Source: Crossiella cryophila (GTDB lineage: Bacteria > Actinomycetota > Actinomycetes > Mycobacteriales > Pseudonocardiaceae). Taken from it: 64,000 nt of DNA. A program made the position numbers and the translations under genes. Under the pieces are notes generated by a model. That model had not been told where the DNA came from and ran no database searches. It saw only the letters and a program-made list of their open reading frames with translations. Location of the stretch: contig NZ_JACHMH010000001.1 of NCBI RefSeq assembly GCF_014204915.1, positions 5,605,501 to 5,669,500 of the forward strand, given 5' to 3'. How positions within the stretch are numbered: position 1 is the first letter of the stretch; every line of letters begins with the position of its first letter. Below are positions 45,434-54,142 of the stretch, one piece after another.

Positions 45434-46773
45434 TCGAGGGCACGCAGCAGACACCGGTCCCGGACCGGCCGCTGACCGAGGGCCTGGCCTGGTTCGAGCG
45501 GTCTTCGCGGACCGTGGTCGGCGGCGTCAAGCGGATGAACCTGCTCGACGATCCGGCCGAGTTCCCCTGTTTCTTCACGCACAGCGCGGGCGGACGCACC
45601 TGGGACGCGGACTCCCACGAGTACATCGACCTCATCGCGGGCAAGGGCAGTGTGCTCATCGGGCACACCGAGCCTGCCGTGGACGAGGCCGTGATCGCCG
45701 CCATCCGCGGCGGCAGCATGCCCCCGCTGACCCCGACCGACTACCCGGTGGCCGCCGAGCGGCTGTGCGCGGTGACCGGGATGGGCAACCGGGCCAAGTT
45801 CTTCCGCACCGGCTCCTGCGCGGTGACCGCCGCGGTCCGCATCGCCCGTGCCGCCACCGGCAGGCAGACCGTGCTCACCTGCGGGTACCACGGCTGGCAC
45901 GACTGGTTCGCCGAGCGGGACAAGAACCCACGCGCGGAGGCCCCCGGCCCGGTGGTGGAGTTCGGTTACGACGTGCAGACCCTGCGCGAGTTGCTCGCCG
46001 CCACCAGCCCGGCCGCGGTGGTGGTCACCCCCGAGCCCGCGCTGTTCGACCTGGACTTCCTGCGCCAGTGCGCGGAACTGGCGCGGGCGGCAGGCGCCCT
46101 GCTCATCGTGGACGAGGTCAAGACCGGGTTCCGGGCCGGTCCGCTCGGCTACGCCGCCCTGGCCGGCGTCCGGCCGGATCTCACCGTGCTGGCCAAGGCC
46201 CTCGGCAACGGGTACCCGGTCTCGGCCGTGCTCGGCGACGTCGCGGTGATGGCGGCCGAGACGGAGATCCACGTCTCCGGGACCTATGAGACCGAACGCC
46301 TCGGCCTGGCCGCGGCCACCGCCTGCCTGGACCTCTACGCCGCGCGGACCGAGGCCGAACACACGGCCTACCAGGCGGCCTGCCAACAGCTGGCCGACGG
46401 CCTCAACCGGATCTTCGCCACTCACGGGACGGGCGCGCACGCCTGCCTCGGACCGGGCAACACCCAGATCATCTTCGCCGACCAGGAGTGGGCCACGGCC
46501 TTCTACCGCGCCTGCGCGCGCCGCGGCCTGCTGCTCTACTGCTTCGACGACGTGAACCTGATGTTCGCCCAGACCGGCATGGTCGAGGCGATCCTGGACA
46601 TCGCCGCGGCGGCGGTCGCGGCGGTGACCACTCAGCTCGGCGGCTGCCCGCCGCTGACCGTCGACCACCTCGCGGCCTACCTGAACCGGCACCGCGTGCT
46701 GGGCAAGGACCAGCAGCAGGCAGGCAGGGTCCTCGAGCGGGTGCGCGCGCGGCTGGGCTGGGCTCGCCCGTGA
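45430..46773 (+). CDS. Class III PLP-dependent aminotransferase (glutamate-1-semialdehyde aminomutase-like)
   Basis: 447 residues. It has the fold-type I pattern: FFRTGSCAVTAAVRIARAATGR, CGYHGWHDW, the PLP-ring Asp in LLIVDEVKTGFR (Asp228) and the Schiff-base Lys256 in TVLAKALGNGYPVSAVLGD. It resembles GSA aminomutase but lies inside a biosynthetic operon with an alcohol dehydrogenase and has no hem genes around it. It is therefore more probably a transaminase of a sugar, aldehyde or modified peptide end. It overlaps genes on both sides by 4 nt. Confidence 0.9.
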   Translation: MIEGTQQTPVPDRPLTEGLAWFERSSRTVVGGVKRMNLLDDPAEFPCFFTHSAGGRTWDADSHEYIDLIAGKGSVLIGHTEPAVDEAVIAAIRGGSMPPLTPTDYPVAAERLCAVTGMGNRAKFFRTGSCAVTAAVRIARAATGRQTVLTCGYHGWHDWFAERDKNPRAEAPGPVVEFGYDVQTLRELLAATSPAAVVVTPEPALFDLDFLRQCAELARAAGALLIVDEVKTGFRAGPLGYAALAGVRPDLTVLAKALGNGYPVSAVLGDVAVMAAETEIHVSGTYETERLGLAAATACLDLYAARTEAEHTAYQAACQQLADGLNRIFATHGTGAHACLGPGNTQIIFADQEWATAFYRACARRGLLLYCFDDVNLMFAQTGMVEAILDIAAAAVAAVTTQLGGCPPLTVDHLAAYLNRHRVLGKDQQQAGRVLERVRARLGWARP

Positions 46774-47732
46774 CCACCCTGCACAAGAGCCGGGTGCGCA
46801 GCCGCCTGCAGACCCCGCCGCTGACCGCGGCCGACATCGCCCGGCTCACCGAACTCGCCCGCTTCCCGGCCGAGGGCCGCCCGCTGCGGCACCCGGTCCC
46901 GCACCGGGGGGACCCGCTCGCCGGACTCCTCGACCGGCACCGCCTGGACGGCATCGCCGCGGCCGCGGGCCAGGCCCCGGCGAGCCCGGCCCCCGGCCCG
47001 GCGCTGGCCGAGGCGGACACCGTGCTCGCCACCCTGGCCGCCGCGCGGGTGCGGGCGTTGCGGCTGAAGGGATCCTGGATCGCCGGCGAGCTGTACCCCC
47101 GGCCGGCCATGCGCCCGATGTCCGATGTGGACCTGCTGGTGTCCGAGCAGGACAACGGCCGCGCCGTGGTGGCACTGCGGCAGGCCGGCTACCGGGTGGT
47201 GCCAGGGCAGGAGTTCAACGGCACCTCCAAGCGCCTGCACGGAGCCCAGCTGCACCACCCGGACCGCGGCGTGCCGGTCGAACTGCACCACCGCATCGCC
47301 CGGCAGCTGCCGCTGTCCCGGCTGGCGCGGCTGCTCGGCCTCAGCCCCTCGGCCTGCGCCCTCCCGCCGGTGGCACACCTGTTGCACCGCCTGCTCGACA
47401 TCGCCAAGGACGGCTGGGCCCGCACCGGACTGCTGCCTTACACCGATGTGCTGCTGTTGCTGCGCCAGGCCCAGGTCCGGGTGCCCGAACTGCTCGACCT
47501 CGCGGTGGCCGCGCGGGTGCCCGGCGCGAGCGCCTCGGCCCTGCTCGCCTTCGACGCGCTGCTGGGCCCCGAACTCACCGCGGCCGAACTGGCCAGGTGC
47601 CGGCGGCTGGAACCGGCCGCGGTGCGCCTGGCCCGGCTGGCCGCCCTGCGCCAGGACGGCGGGTGGCGGGTGCGGTACACGCCCCGTTGGCAGCGCCGGA
47701 TCATCCGGCTGGCACTGGGAAGGACCTACTGA
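46770..47732 (+). CDS. Nucleotidyltransferase-fold protein (NTP_transf_5-like), second copy
   Basis: 320 residues from the GTG. The signature VRALRLKGSWIAGELYP...RPMSDVDLLVSEQDNG carries the same K-G, Y-P, R and D-x-D landmarks as the paralogue at 40644. A helical C-terminal region holds H-L-L-H-R-L-L-D. It follows the aminotransferase with a 4-nt overlap. Two copies, one per operon, suggest two successive transfer steps or a heteromer. The biochemical role is not established by the sequence. Confidence 0.75.
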   Translation: MTTLHKSRVRSRLQTPPLTAADIARLTELARFPAEGRPLRHPVPHRGDPLAGLLDRHRLDGIAAAAGQAPASPAPGPALAEADTVLATLAAARVRALRLKGSWIAGELYPRPAMRPMSDVDLLVSEQDNGRAVVALRQAGYRVVPGQEFNGTSKRLHGAQLHHPDRGVPVELHHRIARQLPLSRLARLLGLSPSACALPPVAHLLHRLLDIAKDGWARTGLLPYTDVLLLLRQAQVRVPELLDLAVAARVPGASASALLAFDALLGPELTAAELARCRRLEPAAVRLARLAALRQDGGWRVRYTPRWQRRIIRLALGRTY

Positions 47733-47735
47733 CCG

Positions 47736-48371
47736 ATGTTCGACGTCGTGCTGTTCGAAGGCATCACCGGCACCGGCAAGAGCACCCTGTTCCGGCACCT
47801 GGCGGCCGATTCCACCGCGGCGGGCTACGAATCCCACCTCACCCTGGCCCAGGCGTACACCCTGCGGATGGCCAGGCCCGAGGGGATCGTGGAGCACCTG
47901 CGGGACCTCACCGAGGGCATCCGCTCGCTGCACGCGCTCTACACCGGCAGCGAGTTCGCCGCCCGCACCGACGAACGCGGCAGCATGCTCGTGCTCGCCG
48001 AGGGCTTCCACCTCTACGGCCTGCTGGAGCACCAGCCAGCCGAGCAGCGGGCCGAAGGGCAACGCAAGATCGAGTCGGTGCTGCGCGAGGTCCGGCCGCT
48101 GGTGGTCTCCCTCGAACTCCAGGAGTCCGCGGTAAGGGAGCGGTGTGTGGAGTCCACGCTGCGCACCCGCGGCCCGGGGTGGCGGGAATTCCTGCGCCGC
48201 TACGGGCAGACCCACGAGGAGATCGCCGGGTACTTCACCCGCCGCCAGCGCGCCCACCGCGAGCTGGTCGAGGCCTCCGCCCTGGAGGTGCTGCGGATCG
48301 ACACCTCGGCCGGCGACTGGGCGGGGTACCTGGCGCGCGTGGTGGACCGGCTGACCGGGCCGCGCCCGTGA
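47736..48371 (+). CDS. P-loop kinase-like protein (thymidylate-kinase-like), first of a pair
   Basis: 211 residues. Walker A LFEGITGTGKSTLFRHL (about 6-22) and the motif RTRGPGWREFLRRYG (about 144-158), followed by the helical FTRRQRAHRELV, place it in a small P-loop kinase group. It lies 3 nt after the nucleotidyltransferase gene and overlaps its own paralogue by 4 nt. The dTMP-kinase DR(Y/H) motif is not obvious, so the phosphoryl acceptor is open. Confidence 0.75.
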   Translation: MFDVVLFEGITGTGKSTLFRHLAADSTAAGYESHLTLAQAYTLRMARPEGIVEHLRDLTEGIRSLHALYTGSEFAARTDERGSMLVLAEGFHLYGLLEHQPAEQRAEGQRKIESVLREVRPLVVSLELQESAVRERCVESTLRTRGPGWREFLRRYGQTHEEIAGYFTRRQRAHRELVEASALEVLRIDTSAGDWAGYLARVVDRLTGPRP

Positions 48372-48988
48372 CGGCCCCCCGCGGTCTGGCCTTCTGCGGC
48401 GTCACCGGCGCGGGCAAGTCCACCCTGACCACGGCGGTGGTGCGGCGGCTGGCCGCCGGTGGGCATTCGGCGGTGCTGCTGCAGAACAAACTCCTGCAGT
48501 CGCCGGGGGCCGAGGTCTTCGCCACCGACGGCGCCGAGGGCCTGCGCGGGTTCCTGGCCGCCCAGGCCCGCCGCTGCGCCGCCGCCCTCGAACTGCTCGG
48601 CCCGGCAGGCTACCTGGTGTGCGAGAGCCTCGGGGTGAACCTGCTGGTCGAATGCGGACTGGAGGACTCCGCGCTGCTGTCCGAAGTGGACAGTGCGCGG
48701 GCCGAACTGGGCATCGTGCTGGTGCGCCTGCACTTCGGCGCCGAGCAGGTGCTGGAACGCAGCGTGCTCTCCACCGTCCGGCACCGCGGCCCAGGCTGGC
48801 AGCGCTATCTGCGGCGATTCGGGCCCGATCCGCTCAGCCAGGCGGCGGAGTTCCGGCGCCGCAGGGAGCAGGTCGACCGGCACTTCCAGCACAGCGCGGA
48901 ACCCAAGATGTCCATCTCCACCGAGTCGATGGCCTGGGATGCCATCGCCGACCAGCTGCGCACCGCGCTCACCGGAGGCACCAAGTGA
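48368..48988 (+). CDS. P-loop kinase-like protein, second of a pair
   Basis: 206 residues. Walker A FCGVTGAGKSTLTTAVV (about 9-25). It shares RHRGPGWQRYLRRFG (about 138-152) and a following R-rich helix with the preceding gene product, so the two are diverged paralogues kept side by side. GTG 48368 and the following GTG 48985 both overlap neighbouring stops, showing tight coupling. Joint action on one intermediate or heterodimer formation is inferred. Confidence 0.72.
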   Translation: MTAPRGLAFCGVTGAGKSTLTTAVVRRLAAGGHSAVLLQNKLLQSPGAEVFATDGAEGLRGFLAAQARRCAAALELLGPAGYLVCESLGVNLLVECGLEDSALLSEVDSARAELGIVLVRLHFGAEQVLERSVLSTVRHRGPGWQRYLRRFGPDPLSQAAEFRRRREQVDRHFQHSAEPKMSISTESMAWDAIADQLRTALTGGTK

Positions 48989-50157
48989 CTGACGGCCTGC
49001 GGATCGTGGACCTGATCGCCGGTTTCGGCGACACGTTCCGGTTCAACTGCCCCACCGAGATCCTCTTCGGCGCCGGCCGCGCCGCCGAGCTGCCCGCGCG
49101 GGTGCGCGCCCAGGCCCGGCGGGTGCTGGTGGCCGTGGACGCCGCCGCCGCGACCGGCCCGGCGGGCGAGCTGCTCGCCGCCCTGCGCGCCGAGCAGGCG
49201 ATCGAGCTGGCCGAGTGGAACCCGCCGGCCGGAGAACCCACCCTCGCCGGGCTGGCCGGTGGCGCAGACCTGGCCCAGGCGCACCGGCCCGAGCTGGTCC
49301 TGGCCATCGGCGGCGGGGCGACCATGGACAGCGCCAAGGTGCTGGCCGTGCTCGGCGCGGCCCCGGCCGGGGTCACCGCGGCCGACGTGATCGCCCCCGG
49401 CACGTACCGCCCTGCCGACGTGGTTCCACTGTGGACGGTGCCAACCCTGTCCGGCTCCGGCGCCGAGGTGACCAGGGGCACCGTGATCGCCGACGGCCAT
49501 GGCGTCAAGAACGGCTTCGCCAACCCCGCGCGCCATCCCGCCCTCGCCGTGCTCGACCCCACCCTCGCCGTCGGCGCGCCCGCCGCCGTGCTCGGCCCGC
49601 CCACCGTGGACGTGTTCTGCCACGCCACCGAGTCCCTGCTGGCCGGGCGCGGCTTCCCGATCAGCGACCTGCTCGCCGCCACCGCGGCGACCCTGGTCGT
49701 GCGCAGCCTGGCCGAGCCGCTCGGCGAGCGCTCGGTGACCGGCGCCGGTCAGCTGATGACCGCCGCGGTGTTCGGCGCGATGGCCTTCTCCAGCGGATCG
49801 GGCCTGACCACCGCGCACGAGTACTCCGACATCGCCGGCCTGCGCCTTGGCCTGCCGCACGGCTACGCGGCGAGCCTGCTGCTGCCCGCCGTGCTGGCCC
49901 GCCAGGCCGAACTCGGCCATCCCTCGGTCGCGCGGCTGGGCAGGCTCTTCGCCGACGCCGGCCTCTCCGGTGATCCCGGCCGGGACCTCGCCCACGTGCT
50001 GGGTGAGCTGGGTGCGCCCAGACTGCCGGAAGTGTGCTCGCCGGAGCAGGCGCTGGAGCTGGTGGAACTGCTCTACGCGGTCGGCGATGACCGGCACTGG
50101 ATCTCCCGCCAGGACGCGATCACCCTGGTGGGCAAGGGATTCGAACTCGATGCCTGA
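48985..50157 (+). CDS. Iron-containing alcohol dehydrogenase family protein
   Basis: 390 residues. The NAD-binding GGGATMDSAK (about 104-113) and the metal-ligand pattern (Asp in ALAVLDPTLA, His in DVFCHATESL, His in GLPHGYAASL) match group III/iron-dependent alcohol dehydrogenases. The GTG start has GGAGG six bases upstream. Oxidation of an alcohol followed by transamination by the enzyme at 45430 would turn a hydroxyl into an amine. Daptide pathways pair these two families, although other daptide hallmarks are missing here. Confidence 0.88.
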   Translation: MTDGLRIVDLIAGFGDTFRFNCPTEILFGAGRAAELPARVRAQARRVLVAVDAAAATGPAGELLAALRAEQAIELAEWNPPAGEPTLAGLAGGADLAQAHRPELVLAIGGGATMDSAKVLAVLGAAPAGVTAADVIAPGTYRPADVVPLWTVPTLSGSGAEVTRGTVIADGHGVKNGFANPARHPALAVLDPTLAVGAPAAVLGPPTVDVFCHATESLLAGRGFPISDLLAATAATLVVRSLAEPLGERSVTGAGQLMTAAVFGAMAFSSGSGLTTAHEYSDIAGLRLGLPHGYAASLLLPAVLARQAELGHPSVARLGRLFADAGLSGDPGRDLAHVLGELGAPRLPEVCSPEQALELVELLYAVGDDRHWISRQDAITLVGKGFELDA

Positions 50158-51472
50158 CCCGGTGACGGTGGCCACGGCCGTGGTGGCCTGCTGGCTGGCC
50201 CTGCGCTACACGCTGATCTGGGCCCGGCTGTGGGCGGCACCCCAGCGGCTGGCCGCCGATCGCGAACGCGACCTGGCCGCCAGCGAGCGGTTCGCCGGTG
50301 ACAATCCGCCGGAACTGGTCTTCATCGTGCCCGCCTACGCCGAGGCGGACACCCTGCCGGACTCGGTGCCCGCGCTGTGCCGGTCCATCGAGGCCGGCCA
50401 GTACCCGGCGAGGATCATCGTGGTCACCTCGCTGGCCGAGCGGGCCGCCCCCGAACAGGTGCCGGTGGGCGCGGGCGGCCACGGGCACGGGCCCACCGCG
50501 CGGGTGGCCCGGCGGCTGGCCGCCGAGTACCCGCAGGTGACCCACCTCGAACACGACGGGCCGCGGCCGAACATGGCCGCCCAGTTCAACGCGGGCGTGG
50601 CCGCGGTGCGGGCACAGGCTGGCGAGCGCGCCGGGCGCACCTACCTCGTCTGCTACAACGCCGACACCACCGCGGCGGCCGACACCGTGCAGGCACTGGG
50701 CGACACCCTGACGGCCACCGGCCTGCCGCCGGTCGCCCAGCTGATGTGCGTCTCGCTGCGCAACCTGGACCGGCTGCGCGGCCGATGGGCCTGGTACCTG
50801 GCAGGCGCGGCCTACTACCAGACCCGCTGGGCGCTGGGCTTCGAGTTCGACATGTACCGGCGCAACAGCCGCCGGGGCGGCGCCTACTACCTGCGTGGCC
50901 ACGGGCTGACCGTGCGGCTGGACCTGCTCAGCAGGCTCGACGGGCTGAGCAGCCGCACCGCGCTGGAGGACCTGCTGCTGGGCTTCCGCCTGTCGCTGCG
51001 CGCCATCCCGGTCCAGGTGGTCCCGGTGGTGGAGAACACCGACACCCCCACCACCGTCCGGGAGTTGCTGGCGCAGAAGAGCAACTGGTTCTCCGGCATG
51101 TGGGACGTGCTGCGCTACCGCCGGTTGCTGGGGGCCGAGGCCGCCGAGTTCGGCGCCCGCTTCCACCTGCTGCGGCTCGTCTCGCTCTACCGCGACGTGG
51201 CCTCCTGGCTGCTCGGCCCGCTGGCCGGGCTGTGGCTGCTGGTCTGCGGGTTCTTCGGCGGATGGCCCTGGCTGGCCGCGCTGCCGGTGGCCAACGCGGT
51301 GCTGTCGGTCCTGCTGGTGCGCCGGGCGGCCCGCGCGGCCGGACTGGACGCCGCGGTGCCGGGCGTGGGCTCCCTGGCCCTGTCGGCAGGCACGCTCGCG
51401 TACTCGCTCAGCCGGAACCTGGGGCCGCTGCAGCACCTGACCCGTCAACTGAGGAAGTGGTTCACCGCATGA
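50150..51472 (+). CDS. Membrane glycosyltransferase, GT2 family (processive type)
   Basis: 440 residues. There is one N-terminal transmembrane segment (about 5-27). The GT-A domain carries VFIVPAYAEADTLPDSVPAL, the metal-binding NADTT (D-x-D variant), TALEDLLLGFRL (ED catalytic base) and QKSNWFSGMW in the place of the QxxRW motif. Two or three transmembrane segments follow (about 345-425). This layout is that of chitin/hyaluronan/NodC-type synthases, with Asn for Arg in the last motif. It overlaps the dehydrogenase gene by 8 nt and the deacetylase by 4 nt. Confidence 0.85.
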   Translation: MPDPVTVATAVVACWLALRYTLIWARLWAAPQRLAADRERDLAASERFAGDNPPELVFIVPAYAEADTLPDSVPALCRSIEAGQYPARIIVVTSLAERAAPEQVPVGAGGHGHGPTARVARRLAAEYPQVTHLEHDGPRPNMAAQFNAGVAAVRAQAGERAGRTYLVCYNADTTAAADTVQALGDTLTATGLPPVAQLMCVSLRNLDRLRGRWAWYLAGAAYYQTRWALGFEFDMYRRNSRRGGAYYLRGHGLTVRLDLLSRLDGLSSRTALEDLLLGFRLSLRAIPVQVVPVVENTDTPTTVRELLAQKSNWFSGMWDVLRYRRLLGAEAAEFGARFHLLRLVSLYRDVASWLLGPLAGLWLLVCGFFGGWPWLAALPVANAVLSVLLVRRAARAAGLDAAVPGVGSLALSAGTLAYSLSRNLGPLQHLTRQLRKWFTA

Positions 51473-52344
51473 CCGTCGTCGCACTGCTCTACCACTGCGT
51501 CCGCCCGTCCGAACAGGCCTGGCCCGGTGACGACCTGCTCCGGCTGTCCGTGGGCGATCATCGGTTCCGCGAGCAGCTCAAGACCCTGGCCGCCAACGCG
51601 GAGGTGCTCGAACTGTCCGTGGCGCTGCGGCACGGTCCCAGCCTGGAGCGCTCCCGGAACCTGTACGTGACCATCACCTTCGATGACGCCTACGCGCGGA
51701 CCCTGGAGCTGGCCCAGGCCGCGATCCGGGACACCGTCGGGGTGCCCGCCACCGTGTTCGTGCCAGCGGCGCACTGCGCGCGCGAGCAGCCCTACTGGTG
51801 GGACGTCTTCGGCCGGGCGCACGGCGTGCGTGGCTGGCGCGACGCGGCGCCCGCCGACCCCGCGGCCACCCTGCGGGAGCTGCGCGGACTGCGCTACGCC
51901 GAGGCGGAGGCGCGGGTGCTCGACCTCGTGCGCCCCGAGGTGGTGGCGCAGTGCCCGGACCGCGCGGCGACCTGGGCCGAACTCGCCGCACTCGACCACG
52001 AACACCTGCGCTTCGGCAGCCACGGCTGGTGGCACGAGAACCTCAGCCTGCTCTCCCTGCGCGAGCTGGACCACGCGCTGCGCGAGGCCCACGCGGCCAT
52101 CACCGGCGCCGGCCTGCCCACCGTGTCCGCGCTGGCCTACCCCTTCGGCCGGGAAAGCGACATCACCTGGGAGCAGATCCGGGAGGTCGTCGGGCTGCGG
52201 CACGCCTACGGCCTGCTCTCCGAAGCCGGTCGCTTGATGGGCGCTCCGGCGACCAACCCGCTGGCGCTGCGGCGGGTCTTCGCCGACGACATCCCGCCGG
52301 AGGACCTGCTGCGGCGGATCCGCACCGTCGCAGGCCAGGACTGA
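51469..52344 (+). CDS. Polysaccharide deacetylase family protein (CE4-like)
   Basis: 291 residues. It has the NodB-homology motifs TFDDAY (catalytic/metal Asp pair) and SHGWWHENLSLLS (S-H-x3-H metal ligands), with a later AYPFGR motif (typical YPFG). The family removes N-acetyl groups from GlcNAc-containing sugars. Placed directly after a membrane GT2, it probably frees an amine on the sugar that the GT2 adds. No signal peptide, so it is cytoplasmic. Confidence 0.88.
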   Translation: MTVVALLYHCVRPSEQAWPGDDLLRLSVGDHRFREQLKTLAANAEVLELSVALRHGPSLERSRNLYVTITFDDAYARTLELAQAAIRDTVGVPATVFVPAAHCAREQPYWWDVFGRAHGVRGWRDAAPADPAATLRELRGLRYAEAEARVLDLVRPEVVAQCPDRAATWAELAALDHEHLRFGSHGWWHENLSLLSLRELDHALREAHAAITGAGLPTVSALAYPFGRESDITWEQIREVVGLRHAYGLLSEAGRLMGAPATNPLALRRVFADDIPPEDLLRRIRTVAGQD

Positions 52345-52384
52345 GCGCACCCCGCCCCCACTCATCGAAGAAGGAGACCTCGCC

Positions 52385-54142
52385 ATGCGGTACTACCTCG
52401 GGCTCGGCGGATCGAAGCACGATTTCGCCACCTGCCTGGTAGGCGGCGGGAAGGTGCTCGCCGCCATCGAGGAAGAACGGATCACCCGCAAGAAGCGCAG
52501 CTACGGGGTGCCCGAGGACGGCCCGCTGGCCGGTGTGCGCTACTGCCTCGACCTCGCCGGGATCACCATGGCCGACGTGGACGCGGTCTTCGTCAACGAC
52601 CTGCTCGAACCGTGGAGCTACGAGACGCTGGGCAAGGACACGCACGTGGTGGGCCATCACCTCGCGCACGCCGCCAGCGCCTACTACGTCTCCGGCTTCG
52701 ACTCGGCGGCCGTGCTCGTGGCCGACCACAGCGGCGGGCGCTGGCGGACCAAGGACGGCACCCTGACCGCCGAGGTCGTCTCCTACTACCGGGGCGAGGG
52801 CAGCGAGCTGACCCTGGTCGACCGGCAGTCCTCCGCGGACTCGGTGACCGTGGAGAGCAGGCCGTTCGCCACCGACCTGCGCGGCTCGCGGGGCATCGAC
52901 CTGCTCAAGCGGCCGGGCCACTCACTGGGCCGGTTCTACGCGCAGCTGGCCAAGCTCGCGCAGTGCAACTCGGTGCTGGGCGACGGCAAGCGGCACACCG
53001 AGAGCGGCAAGCTCATGGGCCTGTCCGCGCACGGCACACCGGTGCTGCTGGACCGGATGCGGGCCTGCTTCGACCTCGGCACCGCCGGACGCGTGCACTT
53101 CCAGGCCAACGAGCAGGGCGAGTCCTTCGAGGACATCGCCCGCCACCACCTGGAACCGAGGGGCACGCCGGAGCAGTGGTTCGCCCGGCGCGCCGATGTC
53201 GCCTATGCCGCGCAGCACTGCCTGGAGGAGATGGTGCTGCACCTGGCCCGGCACGCCGCCGAACTCACCGGCGAACGAGCCCTCGGGCTGGCCGGTGGCA
53301 CCTTCCTCAACGGACTGGCCAACGAGGCCGTGCTGAGCGCGGGCGTGGCGGACCGGCTGTTCGTGCAGCCCGCCGCGCACGACTCCGGCACCGCACTCGG
53401 CGCGGCCCTGCTCGGCGCGGCCAGGGACGGCAACTGGCCGTGTCCCGACCCGCGCCCGTTCTCCCCGTTGCTGGGCAAGGAGTACTCCCCGGCGGAGATC
53501 GAGTCGACCCTGGCGGGCCAGGGCGTGCCGCACCGCAGGGTCGCCGACCCGGAACTGGTCGCGGCGCGGGCCATCGCGCACGGCCGGGTGGTCGGCAGGT
53601 TCACCGGCCGCAGCGAGTACGGGCCGCGGGCCCTGGGCAACCGGTCGGTGCTGGCCGATCCCCGCGACCCCGGGGTGCGGCGGACCCTCGACGAGCGGAT
53701 CAAGTACCGCGAGCCCTACCGCCCCTACGCGCCCGCCGTGCGGGAGGCGGACACCGCGCGCTACTTCGCCCTCTCCGGCCGCTCGCCGCACATGCTGCTG
53801 ATCGGCCGGGCCACCCCGGAGGCCGAGGAAACCGTGCCGGCCGTGGTCCACCTCGACGGCACGGTACGGGTCCAGGAAGTCACCGAGCAGCAGTACCCGA
53901 GCCTGCACCGCCTGCTCGGGTACCTCGAGGACCTGACCGGGGTGGGCGTGGTGCTCAACACCTCGATGAACGTCCAGGGTGAGCCGATCGTGGAGACCCC
54001 GGCCGACGCGGTGGCCTTCCTGTTCGGCTGCCTGGTGGACGTCCTTATCATCGGGGATTTCGTGTGCTGCCGTTCCGAGCACGAACTCGGCCGGTTCATC
54101 GAGCGCCACGGGAAAGACGGGGATCCGCACAGTGACCGATGA
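52385..54142 (+). CDS. Carbamoyltransferase, NodU/TobZ/CmcH family
   Basis: 585 residues, the full family length. The N-terminal Kae1/Hsp70-like domain carries the metal site VGHHLAHAASAYY and ESGKLMGLSAHG. The C-terminal YrdC-like part contains GRSEYGPRALGNRSVLADPRD. The family makes carbamoyl-adenylate from carbamoyl phosphate and ATP and transfers it to a hydroxyl, as in tobramycin, cephamycin and Nod factors. AAGGAGA precedes the ATG. It is separated by 40 nt from the deacetylase and overlaps the kinase downstream. Confidence 0.94.
   Translation: MRYYLGLGGSKHDFATCLVGGGKVLAAIEEERITRKKRSYGVPEDGPLAGVRYCLDLAGITMADVDAVFVNDLLEPWSYETLGKDTHVVGHHLAHAASAYYVSGFDSAAVLVADHSGGRWRTKDGTLTAEVVSYYRGEGSELTLVDRQSSADSVTVESRPFATDLRGSRGIDLLKRPGHSLGRFYAQLAKLAQCNSVLGDGKRHTESGKLMGLSAHGTPVLLDRMRACFDLGTAGRVHFQANEQGESFEDIARHHLEPRGTPEQWFARRADVAYAAQHCLEEMVLHLARHAAELTGERALGLAGGTFLNGLANEAVLSAGVADRLFVQPAAHDSGTALGAALLGAARDGNWPCPDPRPFSPLLGKEYSPAEIESTLAGQGVPHRRVADPELVAARAIAHGRVVGRFTGRSEYGPRALGNRSVLADPRDPGVRRTLDERIKYREPYRPYAPAVREADTARYFALSGRSPHMLLIGRATPEAEETVPAVVHLDGTVRVQEVTEQQYPSLHRLLGYLEDLTGVGVVLNTSMNVQGEPIVETPADAVAFLFGCLVDVLIIGDFVCCRSEHELGRFIERHGKDGDPHSDR

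Noticed and set aside
45430-46773. Naming the aminotransferase hemL
   Set aside because: It resembles GSA aminomutase, but no haem-pathway gene is near and it is embedded between biosynthetic genes by 4-nt overlaps.
43767-50157. Calling the cluster a daptide cluster
   Set aside because: Only the dehydrogenase and aminotransferase families match. The peptide lacks a C-terminal Thr and there is no RRE protein or N-methyltransferase in the operons.
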